Assembly (NCBI GenBank): GCA_030035585.1
Contig: CM057471.1
Coordinates: 70,022,319 to 70,086,318 of the forward strand
Direction of reading: 5' to 3'
DNA from: Dugong dugon
Taxonomy: Eukaryota > Chordata > Mammalia > Sirenia > Dugongidae
Length of the DNA: 64,000 nt
Numbering within the stretch: position 1 is the stretch's first letter; every line of letters begins with the position of its first letter. This document shows, in pieces, positions 33,986-46,089 of the stretch. The translations under genes and the position numbers were made by a program. The notes beneath the pieces were generated by a model that saw nothing but the letters and a program-made list of their open reading frames with translations, was not told the DNA's origin and did no database searches.

Positions 33986-36565
33986 CTTCTGTGTTTTAAG
34001 GAGAGATGCCATGATTGTGATCCCCACTGTTTCCTGGGTAATGGTCATATCCTGAACGGAGAGGCTGGTTAGGATTTAAAGTTTAGAATAATCATTCACA
34101 TCCCCCAATCTACATTTTTACTGAAACATAACTGCCAAAATATGTTTATTTCTATTTCAGAACCTTCTACACATGAGAATTACAGATAATTTTGGTAAAA
34201 TATTAAAATCCTACAATATTTTAAAAATCATTTAAAGCTATCTTTTCTGAGAAATTGCCATTATTAGGTACAACTTAGCTCTGAGTTCAAGAACTTCTGT
34301 TTTCTTTACTAATTAGTATTTTCTAAATATCGCTGGTATTTGATTTAGAAAAAGGTAATAACTCATTATGCTAAAATGTCAATTACAAAAAAAAAAAACC
34401 AAAAAAAACCACACTTAAGATTTTTACATTTTATGATGTTGGATTAAAACCAATTTAAAAATTACTATAACGTGACATATAATTTTTACTGAGCAATTTC
34501 AATGCCAGCTGCTAATAAAGTGTCTTAGCTGTAAATGATAATTCAGATGCTTTTAGATAAAGTGGTACATAAATATGGCTAGAAATTGATTTAGCTTCTT
34601 ACAGAAGCTACTGAAGAATGACATATTTTGTTTAATACACCAGCTAATGTAGTCCTAAAAGCTCAAACAAGTGCCAGTTTTCACTCCTAAATTTGCTGTG
34701 GGAGATTAATGAAAACTTTATATTTTGCTGAAACGTTAATAATGGGCAGATGAGATGATAGGATTTTAGTAGAGGTCTTAAAGCTATGGAATAACCAGCA
34801 AGGCTTGTCAATTTCCTTATATTAATTTTGTTCAAGACATATAGCTGGAGCTGGCTCAACACACTAATGCTTCTTGCATTGACCTTCTACTCTCTGACAG
34901 TGTAAATTCATATCCCATTTGAGGGTTTAAGTCCCCACTGATACTTGGGTGAGTTCTGAGTCTTGCCCCAGCTGACAAGGGGCATGTTTGCTTTTATGAT
35001 CAGAAGCATCTGGGGGAGTAAACATGGACAGTCTGGCACTTGCCTCCAGTACATGCCACTTACTCCAAAGCAGGTATCTGCTGAAAGGAATAAACTTCTG
35101 GCCTCAGAGTTCCAGTACTATTTCTCAAAATAGGCCCAGGAATGCCACTGCTTGGTGGGGGCATATCTGTGTGTTCAGACTAGTCACCTATGCAATCTGC
35201 AACCACCTCTCTCCCCATGCTAGCACTATGCTAGACTGTGGGGGAAGGGGGAGACACTGGTGAGGATAAGGCAGTGTTCTTGAGCTTTAGGAACCTACAA
35301 ACTAGCTATGAACACAAGCAAAACAGAACAAGGCAGAGAGAAGTGCTCAATAAATGGTGTATGCAACAGACACTTTATCTAAAGACAAATATTTGAAGCA
35401 AAGCATTATACCAAAAGCATGGTTTTGAACCAGAAAGTTCCACATGACTTTGCATGTACACCTTTACTGTTTGTATCCTTCTAGAAAAGGGTGAACCCAA
35501 GTACACAAGAGACATGCTTGGCATTACATCATTTGCATATTAAAATTATTACTGTACTATCAACTTCACATTAAAAACCTACTTCTGTTCAAGAGAAGAG
35601 ATTTTTACTCACTCAAATTAAAAAGTAGAGAGAACCAAAATGCCTTAAAAATAAGCATACTAAAACAAAAAACAAAACAAAACAAAGAACACTCCCCAAA
35701 CTGTTAATTTAATTGAAATATAACCCTTTGGTATTTTGTTAAATGAGCAATTAAAAAGGTCACAAGCAATTAAACGAAACAAAAGCCATGCTGTGTTCAT
35801 CTACATTAATGCTGAACTGGGTCTCCTCGTGAATGACAAGATAAATTGTAATGGTACCTTCAAAGACTTTACAATGTATTTTGTCAAAGTCAAGAGTGTT
35901 AATGTCTCTATGTGCCATGGATTACCATAATGTATTGTGTCAAAACACTTGAGCTGCAGTAACTCAAAGATGTACTGCAACAGATCAAATTTTTGCAGGG
36001 GGCCTAAAAGTGACTTGAGCACTAGAGCTGAAGTGGACTCAAAACAAGGCTCTGGAAGAACGACAATGAGTAGGTTCACAATGTGGAAAGGTTTGGGGGG
36101 ACAAGCAACAAATCCAAGAGAGGAAGCAGCTTAATCGTCTTCAGTAAGAAGTCAGGAGGGAGGCCTGGCACCTGTCTTAGGTGAAGAATGGCAAAACCAG
36201 GTTAGGGTAAGAGGGGGCAGAGGGCAGGAGAATGGAGGTGAGGAAGGAGGCAGCTTGGGAGGTGGACTTGGGATTAACAACATTAGAAAGAACATGGAGT
36301 ACAAAATCCAAAAATGTGGATTCAAATCCTAACTCTGACATCAAGGGTCAAGAGTGGGTGAGAATCTTGCCTGAGATTCCACTGTTAGGAAGAGGCAGAG
36401 CTGGGACTGGATCTATTGGACTTTGGAGTCCAAGTTCCTTCTATTGCTCCTTTTCCTTCTGCTTCCCCCAAATGGTACTGATGAAGGCTGCTCCTGCCCT
36501 ACCCACCTTGCCACATTCTTACATACAATGGAAAGGTAAGAGACCAAGTTGGGTAAACTTAAAAA
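33986..36565. other. Unique AT-rich intron
   Basis: About 2.6 kb with no exon or clear transposon. Contains poly(A)-type tracts near 34387-34410 and an (AAAAC)n run at about 35663-35690. Confidence 0.55.
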
Positions 36566-36569
36566 TCAG

Positions 36570-37203
36570 TCATTCTCAGTTGGTTCAGGACCCACTGCAG
36601 GCGATCCCTGAGACCCCTTGAGGGCGTCCATAATATCAATACTATATTTTCATATTAACATTATGTGCCTTTTTCACACTTGTTCTCTTTCAAGTGCACA
36701 GAGTACACTGGACATGGTTCAGATTCCACACTGCAACTAACCTTTAAGAAATGATCACTTGAGTTTTGGTATAGTAAAGAATATCCACAATTATCTGAAA
36801 AGGCTATTAAAACAGTCTTCCCTTTTCCAACAATATATCTGTGTGAGGCTGAGTTTTCTGCATATACTTCAACCAAAACAACATTCTGTAACAGACTGAA
36901 TGCAGAAACGGATATGAGAATCCAGCTATCTTCTATGAATCCAGACATTGCAGAGATTTGCAAAAATATAAAACAGTGCCACTCTTCTCCACCGTTATTT
37001 TTCACAAAACTTATTATTCATGTTAACATGTAATGAATTTATTATTTCTTTTTCAATGGATTAACAAATATTTTTAAAATTCTCCATTTTTATTTCTAAT
37101 ACAATCAATAAATTTGACCCATATAAACAAAAGCTCTTTGGGATCCTCAATAATTTTTAAGAGTGTGAAAAGTTTCTAAGACTAAAAAGTTCGAGAATCA
37201 CTG
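36570..37203 (+). mobile_element. hAT (Charlie-type) DNA transposon fragment, plus strand
   Basis: Begins near cattctcagttggttcagga and ends gttcgagaatcactgcc, imperfect hAT-type terminal inverted repeats. Between them lies a short readable piece of transposase followed by an AT-rich 3' end with gctctttgggatcctcaata. It is internally deleted relative to an autonomous element. Confidence 0.75.
36791..37033 (+). pseudogene. hAT transposase C-terminus (dimerisation region) fossil
   Basis: One frame is open for 80 codons to a TAA at 37031-37033. It reads VFPFPTIYLCEAEFSAYTST, then an RLNAE-type block and MRIQLSSMNPDIAEICKNI. The order L-C-E-x-x-F-S, R-L-N-x-E and R-x-x-L-S matches the hAT family C-terminal dimerisation region (as in ZBED5-like transposases). 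The catalytic core and BED finger are absent, so it cannot transpose. It is a fossil unless the segment has been used as an exon, for which there is no evidence. Confidence 0.75.
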
Positions 37204-37735
37204 CCTTTGTTGGTTATTATGCCATGTTTTCATTGTTCCTGGATGTCTATTTGGACAATCAAGATGGGACACAAAAGTATAGTTACTTATATACAACAAA
37301 AGTGTGTTATATACATGACAACACACACAAATAGAAAGCTTGTAGACATAAGAGAACAGTTTACTGTCAAATGATCAGAACAAGGCTAATTATAACAAGT
37401 ATTGTTTTATAGTTTACAAAGTGTTCATACATGTGATTTCACTGGAACTGAAGGAGACACTTAGAAGTGCATGACTATCTTTCAGACAAATGGGTGCTAA
37501 TCGTTAAATTGAAGCTCAGATAAACGCACTGTATGCTACTGACAGATTTCATGTATTTATAAATACAAACTGCATGAGACTTTCCAAAGGCCATAATTTA
37601 GTTATAAGTTAAAGCAACTTCAGTCTTCCTTCTCCAAAAAGATTTATGCCAGCTCTAGAACTCAACCAGAAGACTGATGGCCTTTGTTACATCCTAACCT
37701 TTAAAAACTTTTTGTAGCATGACACTGTTAACCAC
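37204..37735. other. Intron; weak MIR-like stretch only
   Basis: A diverged MIR-like segment may lie at about 37400-37540. Otherwise nothing recognised. Confidence 0.45.
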
Positions 37736-37739
37736 TCCT

Positions 37740-38060
37740 TCCAAGTCAGCAAACAGTCACCAAGCACCAACCATATGCCAGGTGCTGTGCTAGTGCTTCA
37801 GGAACAAAGGAGGATGGTAGAATTACCAGATGATGGGAAGGGGGACAGGCAATCCACAGAAGGAATAGTATGGCAAAAAATGTGAAGTCCACAAGGTATG
37901 AATTCATAAATAGGGAACACCAAGTGTTTGCACTTGGCTGGAACAAACGGTATGTGAAGGAGAGCAGACAAAAACAAAACGGTACGGAATAGAGAGAAGT
38001 TCTTCAAAAGCAGGAGTAACACTCAGCTCAGGACCTGGCACAAAGTAAAATACTGCTGGG
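37740..38060 (-). repeat. L2-type fragment, minus strand
   Basis: caccaaccatatgccaggtg, then tgctgtgctagtgcttcagg, resembles the reversed L2 3' end. The remainder is diverged. Confidence 0.5.
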
Positions 38061-38149
38061 CAAATAACTGACTAAATGAAGAATAAATAAACCATCTTCT
38101 GCCTCAGTCCATCTTGAAGCCTTAATGCTACTCCACACACATCCAAACT

Positions 38150-38435
38150 AGTTTTTGCTCAGGTTATACCATTCGGCCAGTATGTCCTTTCCATTCTTTA
38201 AAATCTATACACTTCTGTATAGATTCAAGGTGTAGTCCAAATGAAACCTTCCCTGATCCCTCTCCTGAAACCCTGCAGCCCTTTGTAGAAGGATCTCATG
38301 ATAAGTATTTTGCATGATAAGTATCCGTACTTCCCTTCTGGAATACGAGCTCCTTGAGGGCAGAACTTTCCACCCTACATAGCACACTATCACACAGTAG
38401 GTGATCAATAAATGCTGTTGATGGAATGAATGAAG
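38150..38435 (+). repeat. L2 LINE 3' end, plus strand
   Basis: aatacgagctccttgagggc, then ggtgatcaataaatgctgtt and gatggaatgaatgaag, is the canonical L2 3' terminus. Confidence 0.88.
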
Positions 38436-38589
38436 TTTGCTGCAACACAGGTTAACCCAGCAGTACCTGAGGTTTGTACACATTCCTTGTATTTACCTTG
38501 GTTAACAGGACCTAACACATCATTCCTAGCTTTCCTTCAGACTCCTCACACCAAACTGGGAGCGCTAAGGACAGGGATCCTGCCTTAAC

Positions 38590-38850
38590 AACTACAACAA
38601 TAACTACAATAGCAATTAACTCTGAGTGCTTACGATATGCCAGACACTATGCTCAGCATGTTAAATACATTATCTCATTTAACTTTTTGAGATGGATCTT
38701 ATTCACTTTTTACAGGCGAGAAAAATGAGGCTCAGAATGTTATCCTGCTAGTATAGTCATGCAACTAGTATAAGCTGGAGCTAGGAATTGAACCAAGTTT
38801 GTATAATTCCAAAACTGTGCCCTTAACTACCACATAATCTCTTGGTTAAA
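38590..38850 (-). repeat. MIR SINE, minus strand
   Basis: tttttacaggcgagaaaaat, then agctaggaattgaaccaag, is reversed MIR. Confidence 0.8.
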
Positions 38851-39499
38851 AATATTTCTTGGATGAGCTGGGAGCACACAAATTCATGGCACACAACAGT
38901 ATCTAAAGCAAATACAATTATGCCTGGTCTTGCCAGAACAAAGGAATCAGGGATAAAACTTAACTCTATCCACTCCTTCAGAAAAATTCAAAGCTAGATG
39001 CATAAGTGAGTCATGAAGGAAAACTCGCCTCCCTCCCTCCCTTAGCTTTCTGCATCCATCACATCCCCCTTCCCCACGCAAAGGCATTTTTTAAGTTCCC
39101 AAAGCCTCATAAGCCTAAAAGCTTCTCTTCTATTAAACACTTCCCCTCAGCTACTAGTCATTTTTTTCTGGTCTCTTAAAAACAATCAATAGGTGATACA
39201 CTATAATACCCCCCCCCTCCCCATGCAGCAATCTCTTCATAGCCACTAGGATCACACAGTAGGATATACCCTTCACTAGAACCTGCTAGGCTACAACCAA
39301 GGCAGGAATCCTTGCTGTCAGGGTCTAATTGATTAAACTCTTGGAGCCAGAGCTAGCCAGACTAGAGGACTTTCCACAGGGAGATTTCAGATCCTCAGTA
39401 AATCAGGGTAATCATGCTTTATGAGGTGATCAGAAACAAACAGTTTCAGGTTTATAAAATTTTAAAAAGATCAGACTATGGAAGGGGGTACTACAAGGC

Positions 39500-39890
39500 T
39501 ATACATCCTAGACCCTGCCTTATCTCTCAGCGCTCTCTCCTTTGTTCTTTTCATTCCACTCCATTCATTCATTCCCAAATATGCCAGGAATGTCAAGCTC
39601 CTTCTTGTCTCAAAGCCTTCAGATAAGCAGTCCCCTGGCCTGGAACATTCTTCTCTTGCTCATTACCTAACTCCTTTTTATTCTTCAGGTCTCTTCCTCA
39701 AAGAAGCTTCCCACCAGCTCTGGCCCCCCACTATGTTTTTTTTTTTTTTTTTTTTAAACACTCTTTGTAACACTCATCACAATACTGGACTCCATGATGT
39801 GAGGTTGTGTATCTTCTCCACCATCCAAGCATCTACAAGTGGCTGGCCCAGAAGAGGGCTCCATCAGTGTTTGAGGGATGAATAAACAAA
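39500..39890 (+). repeat. L2 LINE, plus strand, containing a poly(T) tract
   Basis: gcctggaacattcttctctt, then aaacactctttgtaacactc and gagggatgaataaacaaat, is L2. A run of about 21 T lies at 39735-39755. Confidence 0.75.
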
Positions 39891-40930
39891 TAGGTGCCCA
39901 AAGTAAAGACAATTACCCTTCAGAGGATGGGGCAAGACCATTCAAAGGTCTGGACCTTCAGTTCATTACAGGTTTGCTCGAAGTTAGGTTGATGACAGAA
40001 CTCTCATCACTTCCTCTTTATCCAATGCATCCTGGTTCTGTGCAAAGCACAGGAAAAGTAACGGGGTCTTCTAAGGAGCCCGGGCATTTCTGATAATTTA
40101 TATGGCAAAATATCTAAGAACTATAACATCTGATCAACACTGAGGCACCCTCTCTCTGACTCTGGAGGCGGGGAATGAGATCATGCATGCTGGGAGAATC
40201 ACACCTCCTGTCTAGAGTCACAGCAGAAATGTCACCTGATGCATTACCAAACCATTAGTCAGGATCCGCGGGGCCGATTCTGAGGCCAGGTGCCTACCAG
40301 AGGGATAGAAATCCCTGTGCCCTCACTTAGAGACCAGACAGGGTTTGTGGCTCATCAAACATGTTTCCTTATGGCTCTAATGTACCCGTGTATCGCTTAA
40401 TGAAAGTTCTTGATTGTAATTCAAATAATTACATACACAGAGTCCCCAATTATGTTTTCCAATAAGACATTGGCTGTGGTACAGGTCTAAATGCACTTAA
40501 CCAATTTTAATATATTAAGATCAATTTCCTTTGAATACTAACTACTACCTAATGATAAAATGAAAAGGGGGGGGGACTTCTGAGAAAGGAGGAGAGTGAA
40601 AAATGCAATTCATGTGGAATTTCTCAGCCTACATAGTACAATTCAAGTACTCATTACTGAAAAAGTAGGTGTGGACAGGGCACAAGTCTGCCTCCATAAC
40701 AACAACAAAAAAAGCATAGGCTTCTGACCCAAGTATCACTTACCCTTGGTGCTGGCCATGGCCCAGAAGGGTCTGTGGGAAGTCTAAGAGGCTAGAGGGA
40801 AAACAGAAATAACCGGGGGTGGGGGGGCAGAGGCAACCACACACATGCTCAGACTAGCACGCTCATAGTAGCACACCCGCTTGTTTTCTCTGTCTCATGC
40901 ACACGTACAAACACTTGGTAATGACCAATA
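39891..40930. other. Unique intron
   Basis: No exon or clear transposon. G-runs occur at about 40568-40575 and 40815-40828. Confidence 0.5.
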
Positions 40931-40934
40931 CTTG

Positions 40935-41160
40935 TGCCAGTGGTTTACAATGTGCTTTTTACTATACACAATCTCATTTACTTGTTTCAATAGTTTAATC
41001 CTCACAACAGCCCTACAAGGTAGGGATTACCATCCACATTTTACAGATGAGGAAATGAGGCTCACAGATAAGAAGGACTTGCCCAAGATCACACAGTGGC
41101 TGGTTCAGAAGAGGGACTTAAAGCCCAAGCTTCTGACTCCAAACATCTTGCTTTCCCCCC
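40935..41160 (-). repeat. MIR SINE, minus strand
   Basis: tttacagatgaggaaatgag, then cttgcccaagatcacacagt, is well-preserved reversed MIR. Confidence 0.85.
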
Positions 41161-42420
41161 TACAACCCACTGCTAACCAGTCCATATTAATCAGGCTGCA
41201 AGAAGCAGACACACATGTGGCCATGTATATGTATACTTACGTTGGGGACAACATTTCTGTTTTGTTTAAACTCAGTTAGTACGCAGCAATCAGGGAGCTA
41301 TTATCCAACAAGCTACTTGGAAAAGCCCTCACCCATGTAAAAAGATTCCTTACAGGGAACATTTTCCCCTCAAAGCAAGACACATAACTGGCTTTCAGCA
41401 GTAAAATCTATCTAAAATATGTACCAAGAACATCACAAGTCATTTCTATTTGTAAACAGAGCTTATTTGCATGATCACATTTTCTTCTATATTTAAAAAC
41501 TGCTGTTTTAGTATAATAAAACAGGTTTAAAGCCCTGGTATTTAAGTCACATGATGGAAATTGGTAAGATTAGTAATCTGTAACTGAAGAAAGCAAATCC
41601 TCCAGAAGCAGAGCGCAACTGTTAGACAGTCTCCAGGGCTGGCCCAGAGAGGAGGTATGGGCCCTTTACAAATAAGGATCACAGAGGATCTGGAAACACA
41701 CTCGGATAAAGTAAACATTCATTCTCTACAGCAGTGTTCTCCCCCTTCTCCATTTTTTTTTTGTTTCGTGGTGGTAGTGGTAGTGGAAGCCCAAGCGTGC
41801 GTGCGTACACGCACACGCACACACACACACACCCACACACACACCCCCTATACATAAAGATGCTCACCCAAAGCCCACTCCATTGGGGGAATGGGCTAGG
41901 GAATGGGCTAGGCCCTGCCATAGGCACTGGGATGCAGAGAGAACTCAGACCTGATTCCTGCCCTCAGGTGGGAAGAGTGGGCAAACTCATCCAGTGGAAT
42001 CAGCCATCAGCAAGGGGTAAGGAAAAGTGCTGAGGCACAGAGCAGAGACTCTATCCAAGCCCACGGAGTGGGAGGCAGGTGGTCTGGTGAGGCTTCTAGG
42101 AGTTGCTTCCTCTCATGGGTCTTTAAGGGGAACTAAGGAGGTGAATGAGTACCCAGTGATACTCTCCTCTGCCACAGTCCACCTATCTGGGTGACTACCC
42201 ACCTTCTGAGAGCTGGGGCCCTTTGTCAGTATAGCCTTCAATTAAGGATTTCAGTTAAGTTTCTGAAATAACGGAAGGTCTTAAGAATTCCCTGAGTCTC
42301 CGTGAAAAGGAAAGGAGATCAAAGGAGGCTGAGCTAATGTTTAAAGAACTGAAGCCTCTCTCTACAGTTAATTACTATTTAGGAAATAAAATAATTAGGT
42401 TTAGCTCTTTCATTAGACTT
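41161..42420. other. Unique intron
   Basis: Nothing coding recognised. A CA/CG microsatellite inside it is listed separately. Confidence 0.5.
41797..41848. repeat. (GTGC)n/(CA)n microsatellite
   Basis: gcgtgcgtgcgtacacgcac followed by a ca run with two ccc interruptions. Confidence 0.9.
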
Positions 42421-42424
42421 AATA

Positions 42425-42570
42425 GGCAGAAGACATGGTTTTCTATGTCTCCTACTTATTACCGATGTGACCATGAGCAAATGACTTTACTCCTCTGAGC
42501 TTTAGTTTCCTCTTCTATAAAACAGGGATGTTGACCATGCTGGCTTAATAGGTTGTTATAATAAGCACTT
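42425..42570 (+). repeat. MIR SINE, plus strand
   Basis: tgtgaccatgagcaaatgac, then agctttagtttcctcttcta, is MIR. It abuts an oppositely oriented MIR. Confidence 0.75.
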
Positions 42571-42750
42571 ATATCTCATGTAATTCTCACAAAAACCTTG
42601 TAAAATAAATACAACCACCTCCATTTACACAGGAAACTGAGGCTCAGAGAGTTTATATGATTTGTCCAACATCAGAGGCTACAAGTGGTAAACTCAAGGT
42701 CTGCCTGGTTCTAAAAACTGTGCTTTAAGCATTACACAGTGCCTTTATGG
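42571..42750 (-). repeat. MIR SINE, minus strand
   Basis: acaggaaactgaggctcaga, then atttgtccaacatcagaggc, is reversed MIR. It forms an inverted pair with the preceding copy. Confidence 0.8.
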
Positions 42751-43294
42751 GGTACACTCTGTTGGTACTCCATACCAAGCATATATTAGCCCTGATGATG
42801 GGACATTCCAGGATTTCACTCTCCTAAAGCTGTGGAAAGAATAAGTTGGTTCATGCTGCACTTTTCTTCTAGGGACCTGGATGGGCATATGATTGGTGCA
42901 TAAGAGAAAAGGTCACTGGCAACATTTGGCAGAAAAGGACATCGTGGCTTATATTGGTGCCAGGATTTATCTAGAAGCTTGGACAAGAATGGAAGTCTTC
43001 TAATGTTACATCCTCTCCATAATGTACTTGTGCTTCCTTCTGGTCTGATTCCAGCTTCTGGCAGACAGTTGGCTGCAGTAGATTATTAGATAAGAATCCA
43101 AACTGGAAAGCTCAAGTACTTTGGCTTGTCTTTTTCTTATTTAGGCCAAGATCCAAGCACAAATGTTAGCTCTCAGTCCCTAGGCAGAAATTCTTGTCAC
43201 ATCAGCTTCCTTTGCAAGCTTCTCTTTCATGTTGTATAAAGACAATTGTCATCATCATTATTTGCATTGAAAATCTAGGGTGTTTTATCAACAC

Positions 43295-44390
43295 TCTCGG
43301 AGCGGGCTTTGGAATCAGATATCAGAATTCTGACTCTACTGGCTGGCTAACTTTGGGCAAGTTGTAACCTCTCTGCAAAATGAGAATAATAATATCTACC
43401 TTGTAGAGTGGTTTTGAGGACTTTTGTTTTCTTCACGTTGAGGTATAATCCATACTGAAAGCTATATAGTCTTTGATCTTCAGCAGTAAGTGCTTCAAGT
43501 CCTCTTCGCTTTCAGCAAGCAAGACCGTGTAATCTGCATATCATAGGCTGTTAGTCTTCCTCCAATCCTGATGCCGCACTCTTCTTCATAGAGTCCAGCT
43601 TCTCAGATTATTTGCTCAGCATACAGACTGAATAAGTATGGTGAAAGGGAACAATGGGACCAATAAGTAACATCATAATAAATGGAGAAAATATTAAAGT
43701 TGTCAAGGATTTTATTTTATTTGGATCAACAATCAATGCTCATGGAAGCAGCAGTCAAAAAAATCAGATGATGTATTACACTGGGCAAATCTGCTGCAAA
43801 AGACTTTTTTAAAGTGTTAAAAAAGCAAAGATGTCACACCTTGAGGACTAAGGTGTGCCTGATCCAAGCTGTGGTATTTTCAATTGGCTCATATGCATCT
43901 GAAATCTGAATAATGAATAAGGAAGACCAAAGAAGAACTGATGCATCTGAATTATGGTCTTGGCGAAGAATATTGAATATACCATGGACTGCCAAAAGAA
44001 CAAACAATCTGTCTTGGAAGAAGTACAGTCAGAATGCTCCTTAGAAGCGAGATGGTGAGACTTCATCTCACGTACCTTGGAAGTGTTATCAGGAGGGATC
44101 AGTCCCTGGAGAAGGACATCATGCTCGGTAAAGTAGAGGGTCAGTGAAAAAGAAGACGCTCAATGCGATGGATTGACACAGTGGCTGCCAACAATGGGCT
44201 CAAACACAGCAATAATTGTGAGGATGCAACAGGACTGGGCAGCTTTTCATTCTGTTGTACATAGGGTTGCTGAAAGTCGGAAATGACTTGACAGCACTTA
44301 CCAACAACAACATGGTGGTTGCGAAAATTACAAGAAAGTGCATTTGCAGAATATCTAGCACAATGCCTTATAATAGTAGGCCCTGAAAAA
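43295..44390 (+). repeat. MIR SINE, plus strand, split by an RTE
   Basis: The left half (43295-43420) has actttgggcaagttgtaacc and ttgtagagtggttttgagga. The right half (44312-44390) resumes with tggtggttgcgaaaattaca and ctagcacaatgccttataat. The overlapping tggtt.tgaggat motif at both edges is the likely diverged target duplication. Confidence 0.75.
43421..44311. mobile_element. Afrotherian RTE LINE with inverted 5' segment (twin-priming-like)
   Basis: From about 43655 to 44311 the plus strand carries the RTE 3' end in sense orientation, ending gcacttaccaacaacaac. From 43421 to about 43650 the sequence is antisense. Read on the minus strand this piece gives the reverse-transcriptase region (CGIRIGGRLTAYDMQIT, corresponding to the family's ...RYADD block, degenerate). 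The antisense piece stops at ctcaacgtgaagaaaacaaaag, and the sense piece starts at gggaccaataagtaacatc. These are adjacent in the intact element except for about 11 bp. Confidence 0.85.
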
Positions 44391-44399
44391 ACAGCTTAA

Positions 44400-44459
44400 G
44401 GAAAAACTTTAAAATAGAAAACAAAACCAAAAAATCAACAACTCATGAAACATTCTTTG
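44400..44459 (+). repeat. 60-bp direct repeat, copy 1
   Basis: Starts ggaaaaactttaaaatag and ends catgaaacattctttg. It matches 45160-45219 at 57 of 60 positions with no gaps, while the bases on either side do not match. Confidence 0.95.
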
Positions 44460-44790
44460 ATGTGGCTGATATAAAAAAAATTATGCTCCATGCCTCTTCC
44501 GAAGAAAAACTGAAAGGGTTATACTCACTCTTTTATGGCAGATAGTCTTCTCAATCAAATGGTTTTACTTACAAGGTATACATTCCTTATGGGACACCAA
44601 AGCACACAACATATTTGTTGGAAATTGTCCTAAATTCTCTCGTTCTGTGAAGGCTCACAGACTTGCCCCTGTACCCCTCCCCCCACCCACAACACACATC
44701 TCCTTCAGGGCTCTAAGAGTTTCATAATTCTAGACTTCCACATCTGTGTCCTGTCTGCTTAATCAGCCACAAAATGCTGCTTTTTCATTA
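44460..44790. other. Unique intron
   Basis: Nothing recognised. Confidence 0.5.
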
Positions 44791-44794
44791 TTTA

Positions 44795-45010
44795 TTATTT
44801 AATTAACATTTATTGAGTACTTACTGTGTGCCAGGCACTGTTCTAGGAGTTTTATAAATATTAACTCATTAAATTCTCCTATCAATTATGAGGGCAAATA
44901 AACTACCCAAGAGAAGTTAAGCAAATTGTCCAAAGTCGTACAGTTAGTTAAGTGCTGGGGCCAGAATGTGAACCCTGGCAGTCTGGCTGTACCACACATT
45001 CTCTTACATA
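44795..45010 (-). repeat. MIR SINE, minus strand
   Basis: tgagtacttactgtgtgcca, then caaattgtccaaagtcgtac, is reversed MIR. Confidence 0.8.
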
Positions 45011-45159
45011 CTGCCTAATTCTCACTCATAATTAAGTTCACTTCTCAAATGGTTTTAAGGATACCAAGCATGTCAATCAAATATACCAATAAAAGTGGGG
45101 GGAAAAAAAAAAAAAAAAACCTTTGAAATATTTTTCTTTGTCTTAATCCAATTTCTTGA

Positions 45160-45219
45160 GGAAAAACTTTAAAAAAGAAAACAAAACCAAAAAACCAACA
45201 ACTCATAAAACATTCTTTG
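45160..45219 (+). repeat. 60-bp direct repeat, copy 2
   Basis: Starts ggaaaaactttaaaaaag and ends cataaaacattctttg; see copy 1 at 44400. Exact offset 760 bp. Confidence 0.95.
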
Positions 45220-45439
45220 GGTATCAGAGAACAACATTTCATTCTTGGTTGGAATTTCCAGTGGAAAAAAAAAACAAAAAAAAACCCCAAAAGCCCTAAA
45301 CCACTTTTCTATAAAAATAATACATTGTGTTTATAATTTTCTTCCATTTTAGACTAGTTATAATCTTCATATTCCACTGATTTCAAAACACTGACTGCCT
45401 TGCACCCTTTGAAAATGCTGATAAGGGCTTCTTTCATTG

Positions 45440-45610
45440 ACATAGTGATTCTGACTCAGAGTGCAGGAACCGGAAGTATCTTAGAGATCCTTTAAGATAG
45501 GGATGCTAAGGCTCACAGAGGTCACACAATTTAATTAAGACCATATGCATGCTTCAAAGTGGAGTGAGAACTACTAGATATAGTCTACATTTCAAAGCTT
45601 TATCCACCAA
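45440..45610 (-). repeat. MIR-family fragment, minus strand
   Basis: ggatgctaaggctcacagag, then aggtcacacaatttaattaa, is diverged reversed MIR. Confidence 0.55.
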
Positions 45611-45689
45611 TGCTCACAGATTCTCTTTGCTAGTGTAAGAAAGTTAGGCATCATTTATCTTAAAAAAAAAAAGAAAAAAAAAAAACTAA

Positions 45690-46065
45690 TTTGAAATCAT
45701 AGTGGATCCATACAATGAAGTACTGTGCAGTAGTTAAAAAAAAAGAAATAAATCTATATGTGGAACAATATGTGGATTAATGTGGAACAATCTCTTAGAT
45801 ATGTTGTTAAAATGATTAAAAAAAAAAAGCAGAACACTGTTGATAGTTTGCTATCACCTGTGTTTTTAAAACAGGGAAAACACAAATGTGTGCATGTACA
45901 CACACATAGATACATGTATATATACAGAATATGCTTGTGTATGCATAGATGATCTCTGGAAAGATACTGAAGCTGGGAACAACTACTGTCTCTTGGAGGG
46001 GAATTAGGGGACAGAAGAAGGGAGGCTTTGTTTGCACTATAGACAGTTTGTAACCTGAAAAAAAA
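45690..46065 (+). repeat. L1ME-type LINE 3' end, plus strand
   Basis: gatccatacaatgaagtact, then ctgtgcagtagttaaaaaa and cttggaggggaattagggga, fits the old L1ME 3' end. Confidence 0.65.
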
Positions 46066-46089
46066 TTTTTTTTGCCATGGGTGTTACTT

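Noticed and set aside
36661-37005. 114-codon minus-strand frame
   Set aside because: It is the shadow of the hAT transposase C-terminus on the opposite strand.
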